Positions 41,230 through 48,133 of a DNA stretch of 64,000 nucleotides are shown piece after piece. The notes below the pieces were generated by a model that worked only from the letters and a program-made list of their open reading frames with translations, was not told the DNA's origin and ran no database searches. Position 1 is the stretch's first letter. Every line of letters begins with the position of its first letter. The DNA is from JACQFK01 sp964619955 (GTDB lineage: Bacteria > Planctomycetota > MHYJ01 > JACPRB01): the NCBI GenBank assembly GCA_964619955.1, contig CAZUJF010000002.1:124001-188000 (forward strand), in the 5' to 3' direction. The position numbers and the translations under genes are program-made.

Positions 41230-41927
41230 GAACGCAGCTCCACCTCGTGAATGGCCGTGCGGAGGGCGTCGAGCGACGGCAACCCCTCGATCACCCGGGA
41301 CGAAGAGCGCCCCGCGCGGGGCGCGATGAGGAACGTCGGCGTGCGGCGGATCGCCGGAAGGTCCGCCGCGGCCTTGTAGACGAGTTTCAAGCGCGCCCCG
41401 AACTCGCGCTCCAGCGAGGGGGCCATGTCGTTGCGGAAGTCGTCGCAGTATCGGCAGTCCGGCTGCGTGTAGACGACGACGCGCACGGGCTCATCGGCGC
41501 CGGGGCCGGGATCCAGCCCGGGGAGCCCCTGAACCAGGAGGACAAGGAGGGCGCCCCAGGGAGCGAGCGCGAAGAAGCGGGGCAGGTTGCGGCGGTCGAA
41601 GCCGACGGCAAGGGCCGCGAGCAGGAGCGACACCGCCGCGGCGCTGAAGCAGAGTCCGCAGAGCCGCCCGCCGAAGACGAGCGAGGCGGCGAGGGTCGCA
41701 TGGACTCCGAGCGCGGCCAGCAGTCCGCCGGTGACGGTGCGGGAGGGGCCCCGGAGCATCGCGAGGACGAAGAGGGGAAGGTAGAACGCGGCGCCCGCGA
41801 GTCCCCAGGGCAGGCTGTTCACGCGGCAGCCCCCGCAGGCCGGAAAGAGATCGTGATAGGCGGCCGCGCCGGCGATGCCGGTCTGGATCCCCAGGACGAT
41901 CACCAGGGCGTGCCAGGTGCGGCTCAC
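41226..41927 (-). CDS. VKOR-like membrane domain fused to a thioredoxin-like domain
   Basis: The 233-residue protein begins with four or five membrane helices typical of vitamin K epoxide reductase homologues. Cysteine pairs CGGC (about 31-34) and CGLC (about 91-94) correspond to the VKOR loop and active-site cysteines. The C-terminal part (about 145-230) is a thioredoxin-like domain with the redox pair CRYC in YTQPDCRYCDDF. Such fusions make disulfides in exported proteins. F plasmids carry TrbB or DsbC for a related task; a VKOR fusion in this position is unusual. The GTG start overlaps the pilin stop (GTGA). Confidence 0.85.
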   Translation of the reverse strand: MSRTWHALVIVLGIQTGIAGAAAYHDLFPACGGCRVNSLPWGLAGAAFYLPLFVLAMLRGPSRTVTGGLLAALGVHATLAASLVFGGRLCGLCFSAAAVSLLLAALAVGFDRRNLPRFFALAPWGALLVLLVQGLPGLDPGPGADEPVRVVVYTQPDCRYCDDFRNDMAPSLEREFGARLKLVYKAAADLPAIRRTPTFLIAPRAGRSSSRVIEGLPSLDALRTAIHEVELRS

Positions 41928-42223
41928 AGCTGCACCTTGAAGAGGGAGGTGAGGAGTTTGGGGAAGAGCGCGAGGCCCACCGAGGCGATCACGCAGATCG
42001 CGGCCATGTCCCACTCCCCGCGTTTGACGCCCTTCCCGATGACGCCGTGGAGAAAACAGTAGGCGGCGCAGATGGGAAAGACCCAGCGCACCACGACGTG
42101 AAGGATGGAGGTGAAGACGCTTCCCGATTCCTGTTCGAAGCCGGCGTTCCCGCCGCCCTGCTGCGCCTCCGCCACCCCCGCCATCAGCAGGAGGGCGGCC
42201 GCACCGACGATGACCAGTCGCAT
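41924..42223 (-). CDS. TraA/VirB2-like pilin
   Basis: The 99-residue protein has a signal peptide (ALLLMAGVAEAQQ) and two hydrophobic segments (about 42-62 and 73-93), the layout of conjugative pilins. It heads the minus operon, as traA does in F. A strong Shine-Dalgarno AAAGGAGAT lies 5 nt before the ATG at 42223. A Cys in the first hydrophobic segment is less typical. Sequence similarity of pilins is low, so the call rests on size, topology and context. Confidence 0.75.
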   Translation of the reverse strand: MRLVIVGAAALLLMAGVAEAQQGGGNAGFEQESGSVFTSILHVVVRWVFPICAAYCFLHGVIGKGVKRGEWDMAAICVIASVGLALFPKLLTSLFKVQL

Positions 42224-42341
42224 CCCGATCTCCTTTCGCTCGTTGTCCGCAGGAGGAGTGGGGGGAAGGGGTCCAAAGTCGACACGGATTCGGCCGAGTC
42301 GATTTTCCCCGGCGCGGCGCACTCCTTTGACGGAGGCGCGG
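42224..42341. promoter_or_regulatory. Divergent control region of the two secretion operons
   Basis: The 118 bp between the pilin and TraL starts hold both Shine-Dalgarno sequences (CTCCTTT on the pilin side, GGAGG on the TraL side). The middle shows no TATAAT-like box on either strand and only short imperfect palindromes around GTCGAC (42280-42302). Promoters for both operons must lie here if neither is transcribed from outside. Confidence 0.5.
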
Positions 42342-42704
42342 ATGAACCATCGCAGGCCCTGCCCGCGGACGCTGGACCGCCCGATCATGATCTTCGGGCT
42401 GGAGCCGGAGGACCTCGTCCTCGTCGGCCTGATCGCGGGCATTCTGCTCTTCACGGTGGACGCGGTCCCGGCCGTGCTGGTGGGGGCCGTCCTGTGGGCG
42501 GGCCTCTCCCGGGCGAAGGCGGGGAAGCCGCCGGGCTACGTGTACGAATGCCTCTATCGCGCGGGGCTGCTGCGCTGGGCGCCCGGCTGGCTCCGGGCCC
42601 CGCATCTGCTGAGGCGGGGCTTGCGCGTGCTCGACGTCTTTCCGGGAGGCTGCGATGGAGCGGTCCGCGAGTACTGGAGCGAACGTCCCCGCCTGGGTTC
42701 GTGA
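42342..42704 (+). CDS. traL: TraL-like secretion protein
   Basis: The 120-residue protein starts with PRTLDRPIMIFGLEPEDLVL, the recognisable TraL pattern (a Pro-rich start, then an acidic DE-like pair), followed by two hydrophobic helices (about 28-65). TraL is a small inner-membrane protein needed for pilus assembly, related in position to VirB3. The ATG follows GGAGG by 5 nt. The C-terminal 40 residues extend past the usual TraL length. Confidence 0.8.
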   Translation: MNHRRPCPRTLDRPIMIFGLEPEDLVLVGLIAGILLFTVDAVPAVLVGAVLWAGLSRAKAGKPPGYVYECLYRAGLLRWAPGWLRAPHLLRRGLRVLDVFPGGCDGAVREYWSERPRLGS

Positions 42705-42840
42705 GCAGGTGCTTCGTCACGAGCGCGCCTGGCCGTTGTGGACGCTGGGAGCGGCGGCGGCCGCCGCGGCGCTGGTCCTGCTACTGATCGGAGGCTGTCT
42801 GTGGAGCGCCTCAACGGCCGTCTGCTACGCCCGGCCTTGA
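42655..42840 (+). CDS. Small membrane protein between TraL and TraE
   Basis: The 61-residue product has one hydrophobic segment (about 28-50) rich in Ala and Leu. The ATG follows a GGGAGG by 5 nt, which supports translation. The gene overlaps the end of traL by 50 nt and the start of traE by 40 nt. I recognise no family. It could instead be a chance frame, since GC-rich overlaps generate such ORFs. Confidence 0.45.
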   Translation: MERSASTGANVPAWVREQVLRHERAWPLWTLGAAAAAAALVLLLIGGCLWSASTAVCYARP

Positions 42841-43352
42841 TCGCGGGCGCGATGCTCGGGGCGAACCTGCTGCTGGCCGCCGGACTGGCCGCGGCGGCGC
42901 TGCGCCCGAGACCCGTCGTCGTGGTCCCTTCGGCGCGCGCCTCGGAGGAACTGCTGCCGGGGCACGTGCCGGAAGCGGCCGCCCGGGAGTTCGCGCTCCG
43001 ATACGTCATCCACTTCGACAATTTCATGCCCGGGACGCTCGAGGAAAGCGAGGCGGTGCTGCGGCGGATGGTGGCCGCCCGTTCGTGGGCCCGGGCGTCG
43101 AAGACGCTCGAGCGGCGACGGCAGCTCGTGCGGGAGGGGCGCATGTCCTCGCAGGTGGTCCCGGTCTCGTCGAAGGTCGAGGGTCTGAAGGTCACGATCG
43201 ACGCTCAGCGGCGGGTCTTCATCTCGGACCGCCTCTCGCGGGAGTCCAAGGTCCGCTACCGGCTGGTCCTGGAAAAGCAGCCGCCGACGGAGCTCAACCC
43301 GTTCGGCCTGGCCGTGATCTCCCAGGAAATCGAGGAAACGGAGGGGCAGTGA
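42801..43352 (+). CDS. traE: TraE-like secretion protein
   Basis: The 183-residue protein has one N-terminal membrane helix (about 9-28) and a periplasmic domain with SEELLPGHVPEAAAREFALRY and VEGLKVTIDAQRRVFISDRL, fitting TraE, the VirB5/VirB8-like component of F systems. The GTG at 42801 follows GGAGG by 6 nt; the frame upstream lacks TraE similarity. Confidence 0.82.
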   Translation: MERLNGRLLRPALIAGAMLGANLLLAAGLAAAALRPRPVVVVPSARASEELLPGHVPEAAAREFALRYVIHFDNFMPGTLEESEAVLRRMVAARSWARASKTLERRRQLVREGRMSSQVVPVSSKVEGLKVTIDAQRRVFISDRLSRESKVRYRLVLEKQPPTELNPFGLAVISQEIEETEGQ

Positions 43353-43819
43353 ACGTCAAAGCGCTGGCTCTTCTGGCCGTCTGCCTGCTCTCAAGCCCGC
43401 GGCCGGAGCGGGTCTGCCGGCATGGGAGGCAGGGGAATGCCGTGCCGGTGTCGCTGGCGCGGGCCGAACGGGCGCGGGAGGACCTGGCGCGCGAGCTGAG
43501 CCGGGCCTGGAATCTGGAGGGACGCCTGTCGGCGGGTTCGCCCTGGGATTCCGGGCTGCCCGCCTGTGCGCGACGGGAGGTCCGCCGCGTGAGCGCCCGG
43601 ATGCCCGCCTCCCTCGTGGGGAAGACGCTGGGCTTCGGTCCGGAGGGCCGGATGCCCGCGGCCGAGATCCGGGTGGCGACGCGCGTGCGGACCCTGGCCT
43701 CGGCGGACGGCGACGCGCTGGCGGATCCGGCGTTCGCGGCGCGCTTCGGCGTGCGTTGCTGGCCCGTGCGGGTGCGGGTCGTTTCGGAGGTGGAGCTTGA
43801 GCTTCTGGAAAATCCTTAG
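43349..43819 (+). CDS. Possible TrbC-type periplasmic protein
   Basis: The 156-residue protein has an N-terminal hydrophobic signal (about 4-15) and a soluble domain. The end (DALADPAFAARFGVRCWPVRVRVV) resembles the F-type TrbC thioredoxin-derived motif, in which a DPxxFxxFGVxxVP segment recurs. TrbC acts with TraU and TraW in pilus assembly, and a TraU-like gene is next. The GTG overlaps the TraE stop (GTGA). I mark this as tentative. Confidence 0.55.
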   Translation: MNVKALALLAVCLLSSPRPERVCRHGRQGNAVPVSLARAERAREDLARELSRAWNLEGRLSAGSPWDSGLPACARREVRRVSARMPASLVGKTLGFGPEGRMPAAEIRVATRVRTLASADGDALADPAFAARFGVRCWPVRVRVVSEVELELLENP

Positions 43820-44609
43820 CTGCCTGCCGCTCTGCCTTCTGCAGGACCGGCTGCCGTACGAGGGCTCGAAGAACGGCGCGATGCTCGTCGGCCAGCTGGA
43901 TCCGCTCTGCCTGCTCAAGACCTGGCGCATCAAGGGGGCGATGGCGTGTCCCGTGGAGTGCGTCTGGGTGGAAAACGCCTATCCCTGCGGACTCCTCGAG
44001 GTCGTGCGCCAGACGGGCCGCAGCCATCTCGCGGAATTCCCGAACTTCGAGATGGCCACGACTTCCGGCCACAACTTCGACCAGATGCAGTTCGCCGACG
44101 CGCGCGTCTTCACGTACGTGCCGCAGATCACCCGGGATCTGGAGATCCCCATCGCCGTGCCCGGCGGTACGACGTACGCGCTCAATTACGTCACCGAATT
44201 CGACCAGCCCGGGTGGAGGGCGGGGCTGCTGGAGCTGTTCCAGGCCCCGAAGTCGGAATGCGCGGGCAACTGGGGCTGCTACACGCCGCGGACGGGCTTC
44301 GTCGACCAGCCGAGCGAGCCGATCGCGGCGCATCTGCAGGCCCTCCGCGCCGGCCGCGTGGCCGCGCAGCCGCTGGGCCGCGTGGTGACGTATCCGTATT
44401 CCCACGAGCCGCGGACCGGCCACTTCATGCAGATGGTCTCGCCGGTGCAGCGCAGCTGCGTGTCGATCGGGTACCCCGATTTGCGCGCCTTGGAGAGCGG
44501 CGGTCTCTCCCAATACGGAGCCTACCTGTTTGTTCAATGGGGCATCTTCGAAGTCTGCAACCGTTGCCTCCCCGTGCGGCTCATGCCTCCGCGGGCGCCG
44601 GTGCCCTGA
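43797..44609 (+). CDS. TraU-like protein (resembles the ICE TIGR03756/PFL_4710 group)
   Basis: The 270-residue protein has a short signal peptide (LPLCLLQDR) and many cysteines. The segments MACPVECVWVENAYPCG and HLAEFPNFEMATTSGHN resemble the conserved region of TraU-like proteins in integrating conjugative elements. TraU is a periplasmic protein needed for DNA transfer. The start is TTG at 43797, 6 nt after GGAGG, and overlaps the preceding gene by 23 nt. The call is by local pattern and context. Confidence 0.65.
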   Translation: MSFWKILSCLPLCLLQDRLPYEGSKNGAMLVGQLDPLCLLKTWRIKGAMACPVECVWVENAYPCGLLEVVRQTGRSHLAEFPNFEMATTSGHNFDQMQFADARVFTYVPQITRDLEIPIAVPGGTTYALNYVTEFDQPGWRAGLLELFQAPKSECAGNWGCYTPRTGFVDQPSEPIAAHLQALRAGRVAAQPLGRVVTYPYSHEPRTGHFMQMVSPVQRSCVSIGYPDLRALESGGLSQYGAYLFVQWGIFEVCNRCLPVRLMPPRAPVP

Positions 44610-46057
44610 TGCGCTGGTGGGACGACGGCGTCCGGGTCCGCGTGCTCCTGCTGGCGTTGAATCTCGCCGCGCTGGCGTGGGTGTCGGAGTCCTTCACGCG
44701 CGCGGCCTGGGGCGCCGCGGCCGTCTTCCTGCTGCTGCTGATCCGGCGCTCGCTGCAACTCCGGAGGCAGCTTCGGCCCCAGGTGCTGGAGCGGGTCCCG
44801 CAACGGGCGGACGGGCTCCTGATCGGGCGCGGCGCGGAATGGACGGTGGAGGCGCTGCAGGACTTCATCGAATCCGGGGCCGAGCCGCCGCTGAAGGAGG
44901 AGGAACTGCTGCTGCCGCTGCCGCTGCTGGGGCAGCATCTGCTGGTGATGGGGAGCACGGGGACGGGGAAGTCCCGGCTGCTGGAACTGCTGGCGCTGCA
45001 GGCGGTCGCGAGGGGGGAGGCGGTGGTGGTGCTGGATCCGAAGGGCGACGCCAGGCTCGAGGAGCGGCTCCGGGCCGCGGCAGGTCCGCGCTTCCGGCTG
45101 GTCTCGCTTCCGCATCCGGAGCGCGGGGTGGCGTACAACCCGCTCGGCTGCCGCCGGGACGCGCGCGACGCGGCGGACCGGGTGGCGGCGCTGCTGCCGG
45201 GATCGGGGGACGCGCTGCCGTTCCGGAATTTCGCCTGGGAGATCGTGCACACGGCCACGAAAGCCATCGAGCGGAAGGAGGCGGTCACGTTCCGCTCCTT
45301 GAAGCGGGCGGCGATCGACCGGCCGGTGAAGCCGCTCTCGGAGCGGCCCCGGGACCATTACTTGAAGACGGCCAGCGCCCTGATCCCCGCCTTGTCCAAA
45401 CTGTCCGTGGACGTCCTGTGTCCCCGCGAGGGCGGCCTGTCCTGGCGCGAACTGGACCGGGAGCGTCAGGTGGCGCTGCTTTCGCTGGGAAGCCTGCAGG
45501 GGCACGAGAGCGCCTCGGCGGTCGCGAAGGCGGCGCTGCTGGATCTGCAGTCGTACATCGGCGCGCGCTACGCGGAGGGCGGAGGCGGGGGTCCGATGTG
45601 GCTTTTCGTGGACGAACTGGGCGACGTGGCCACGGAGGCGTTCATTCACCTCCTAAACAAGAGCAGAGGCGCGGGCCTGCGCATCGTGGCGTGCGCGCAG
45701 ACGGCGGCCGACGTGGAAGCGGCGCTCGGGGGCCGCGCGCAGGCCCTGCAGGTGCTGGGCAACGTCAACACGATCGTGCAGTTCCGCGCGCCGAGCGGGC
45801 CCGACGCCGAGGTCTTTTCTCAGTTTGCCGGCGAGCGTCTCGTGCGGATGCGGTCGGAGTCGGCGAGCTTCGAGCCCGCCCTCTTCGGAAGCGGATTCCG
45901 CAGCGTCGACGATTTCCGCGCGCGTTTCGGAGAGAGCACGAGCCTGAGCCCCCGGCCCCTGGTGCCTTCCTGGGCCGTCGTCCGGCTGCCCGTCTTTCAC
46001 TATTTCGCGCGCTGGGAGGGGCGGGTCTTCCGGGGAAGGGTGCCGCTGCTCGCATGA
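44609..46057 (+). CDS. traD: TraD-type coupling ATPase
   Basis: The 482-residue protein has two N-terminal membrane helices (about 8-50) and a P-loop ATPase domain: Walker A GSTGTGKS at 115-122, DPKGDARLEE, Walker B WLFVDELGD at about 331 and ACAQTAADVEAALG. Coupling proteins bring substrate DNA or protein to the secretion channel. At 482 residues it is shorter than F TraD (about 700) and lacks the C-terminal relaxosome-binding tail. The ATG shares a base with the TraU-like stop. Confidence 0.88.
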   Translation: MRWWDDGVRVRVLLLALNLAALAWVSESFTRAAWGAAAVFLLLLIRRSLQLRRQLRPQVLERVPQRADGLLIGRGAEWTVEALQDFIESGAEPPLKEEELLLPLPLLGQHLLVMGSTGTGKSRLLELLALQAVARGEAVVVLDPKGDARLEERLRAAAGPRFRLVSLPHPERGVAYNPLGCRRDARDAADRVAALLPGSGDALPFRNFAWEIVHTATKAIERKEAVTFRSLKRAAIDRPVKPLSERPRDHYLKTASALIPALSKLSVDVLCPREGGLSWRELDRERQVALLSLGSLQGHESASAVAKAALLDLQSYIGARYAEGGGGGPMWLFVDELGDVATEAFIHLLNKSRGAGLRIVACAQTAADVEAALGGRAQALQVLGNVNTIVQFRAPSGPDAEVFSQFAGERLVRMRSESASFEPALFGSGFRSVDDFRARFGESTSLSPRPLVPSWAVVRLPVFHYFARWEGRVFRGRVPLLA

Positions 46058-46407
46058 TCTGGATCGCGCTGGCGGGAGTCTCGATCGCGGCCGGATGGGT
46101 GTTCGGACGCGGGGATGCGGAGGCGAACCTGGCGGCGGCGCGTCTTTCGGCGCCGCTCTGGAGCCTCGTGCTGCTGCTGGGCCTGACGGCGGGAGGCTAC
46201 GGGCGCGACCGGGTGCGGCTGCGGCGCACGTATGCCTCGCCCACGAGGGGCTGGCTCTCCAAAGTCCTTCTGTTCGCGGGGCTGCTGTCCGGGCTGACGT
46301 TCGTCGGCGCGCCGGTGGACTGGTCGCCGGAGGTCCTGCCCTGGCTGGCGGCGCTGGCGGCGTCGGGACTGGCGGGCTGGATGGGCAACCTGCCGGAGAA
46401 GCTCTGA
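46054..46407 (+). CDS. Small polytopic membrane protein after TraD
   Basis: The 117-residue protein has three or four hydrophobic helices and no recognised domain. It starts ATGATC, overlapping the traD stop by 4 nt, and ends the plus operon. It may be an entry-exclusion or coupling-protein partner, as small membrane proteins at this place often are, but nothing in the sequence shows it. Confidence 0.65.
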   Translation: MIWIALAGVSIAAGWVFGRGDAEANLAAARLSAPLWSLVLLLGLTAGGYGRDRVRLRRTYASPTRGWLSKVLLFAGLLSGLTFVGAPVDWSPEVLPWLAALAASGLAGWMGNLPEKL

Positions 46408-46450
46408 GGGGGCGTTGACAGCGCGGCGAGGGGTTTCGTTTGATAAGCCG

Positions 46451-47416
46451 GTGCGTTTGCTCATTCTGAGCCATCCCGTCGACACCCCGAGCACGAAGTA
46501 TCGCGTGCTGCAGTTCCTGCCGCTCTTCAAGCGGGACGGCATCGATGCCGAGCGCGTCGACCTTCCCTCCGGCCTCTGGGCGCGCTACAAGCTGTTCCGG
46601 CGCGCGGCGGATTTCGACGTGGTCATGCACCAGAAGCGGCTGCTGCCCGCATGGCAGTTCCGGGCGCTGCGGCGTTCCGCGAAGGCGCTGCTCTACGACT
46701 TCGACGACCCGATGCCCTACAGCCGGGAGGGGGACCGGGTGGAGCTCTCGGCGACGCGCGTGAAACGCTTCCGGTCCATCCTCGCGCTGGCGGATGCGGT
46801 GGCGGTGAACCATGCGGGGACGGAGGCGCTCGCGCGGGAGTACGGCGCGCGGGACGTGCACGTCATTCCGACCTCGGTGGATCTCTCGCGCTGGCGGATG
46901 AAGGAGTCCTGGGATTCGAAGCAGCTGACGCTGGGCTGGGTGGGGACGCCGGCCAACCTGCCGAATCTTCGAGAACTCGCCCCGGCCTTGCAGGGGAGGC
47001 GGCTGAAGCTCGTGACGGACGAGCCCTTCGAGCTTCCGGGGGTCGACGTGGAGTTCGTGAAGTGGGATTTCGTCACGGAACCGGAGCAGGTGCGCAGCTT
47101 CGACGTTGCGCTGGCGCCGCTCGCGGACGACGCCTGGAGCCGCGGCAAGATGCCCTTCAAGATCCTCTACTACTTCGCCGCGGGGGTGCCCGTGATCGCG
47201 TCGCGCCGGGGGGCCGTCGAGACGGTGATCCAAGACGGTGGGAACGGCCTGCTCGCGGGGGACTGGGCGGCGCACATCGCGCGGCTCGAGGATCCGGCGC
47301 TGAGGGAGCGGATCGGACGCGCGGGCCGGGCGACAGTGGAGGCCCAGTTCACGATCGAGTCCGCCTACGCAAACCTCAAGCGGCTGCTGGAGCGGCTGGC
47401 GGACCGGAAAGCCTGA
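46451..47416 (+). CDS. Family GT4-like glycosyltransferase
   Basis: The 321-residue protein has the GT-B layout. The N-terminus LLILSHPVDTPSTKYRV is typical, with LYDFDDPMPY in the middle and the GT4 donor-site region with MPFKILYYFAAGVPVIASRRGAVETVI at the end. I chose the GTG at 46451 since the family begins here; a TTG at 46415 in the same frame belongs to a TTGACA hexamer. It stands alone after the secretion cluster. The sugar and acceptor are unknown; envelope polysaccharide is likely. Confidence 0.85.
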   Translation: MRLLILSHPVDTPSTKYRVLQFLPLFKRDGIDAERVDLPSGLWARYKLFRRAADFDVVMHQKRLLPAWQFRALRRSAKALLYDFDDPMPYSREGDRVELSATRVKRFRSILALADAVAVNHAGTEALAREYGARDVHVIPTSVDLSRWRMKESWDSKQLTLGWVGTPANLPNLRELAPALQGRRLKLVTDEPFELPGVDVEFVKWDFVTEPEQVRSFDVALAPLADDAWSRGKMPFKILYYFAAGVPVIASRRGAVETVIQDGGNGLLAGDWAAHIARLEDPALRERIGRAGRATVEAQFTIESAYANLKRLLERLADRKA

Positions 47417-47509
47417 ATCGGCGGATCCCGGTTTTCGGGGTGGGGGAGGCGAAGCGGATATCCCCGATCGGCCCGGCCCGGGTTAGACTTCAGCAGCAGG
47501 GAGGATCGG

Positions 47510-48103
47510 ATGAACGCACTGAGTCTGCTGCTGCTCCAGACGCTCTGGGACGCGTCCGCCGGCGAGGCGGAATTCCCGCGTCTCTCGGATCCGGAACCAG
47601 CCCAGGAGGTCCACAAGGGCGTCTTTCCCTGGTTCGGCGTGGGGGCCCGGATGGTCTGGACCAGCTTCGACGAGAAGCTGCGGATCGGGGATGCCCCGGG
47701 CTTCGGCCTGGACGCGACGCTCACGCTGGACTACGGCAGCAAGGCCTTCCTGGGCTTCCGGGCGGGCTACCTGGGCTGGAACACGGAGACGGACGACGAC
47801 GTGCCCGGGAAGGATTCCGTCCAGGTGCGGCAGTACCGGTTCGGGGTCTTCGGCGAGTTCTCGGTCCGTTTTCTTGAAATCGGGATCGGGGCCAACGTCG
47901 GCGCCTACCGCTTCCGGCGCGAGAAGGACAACGACACGGCGGCGTACTTCGAATTCGAGGGGCGTTTCGGGGTGCGTCCGCATCCCCAATTCTGGGCCGG
48001 GGTGGTGGGGATGCAGACCATGACGGGGACGGATTTCAACCGCAGTTCGCATCACTTCGTGATCAACTACTCGATCGGTCCGGCGGTGGAATTCCGATTC
48101 TGA
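47510..48103 (+). CDS. Outer-membrane beta-barrel-like protein
   Basis: The 197-residue protein has a short signal (LSLLLLQTLW), alternating beta-strands with aromatic girdle residues and a C-terminal Phe (VEFRF), the usual sorting signal for barrel proteins. The ATG follows GGGAGGAT by 6 nt. I recognise no particular family. A TAGACT at 47484-47489 could be the -10 box. Confidence 0.7.
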   Translation: MNALSLLLLQTLWDASAGEAEFPRLSDPEPAQEVHKGVFPWFGVGARMVWTSFDEKLRIGDAPGFGLDATLTLDYGSKAFLGFRAGYLGWNTETDDDVPGKDSVQVRQYRFGVFGEFSVRFLEIGIGANVGAYRFRREKDNDTAAYFEFEGRFGVRPHPQFWAGVVGMQTMTGTDFNRSSHHFVINYSIGPAVEFRF

Positions 48104-48133
48104 CCTGGACGCGCAAACGCGGGGAGGCGGCCG

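Noticed and set aside
46415..46440. TTG at 46415 as start of the glycosyltransferase
   Set aside because: The TTG belongs to a TTGACA hexamer that may be a -35 box, and the glycosyltransferase similarity begins at the GTG at 46451.
35496..46451. Attachment sites or tRNA integration target flanking the secretion cluster
   Set aside because: No tRNA gene and no matching direct repeats were found by eye in the short flanks; a computed repeat search would be needed to exclude imperfect ones.
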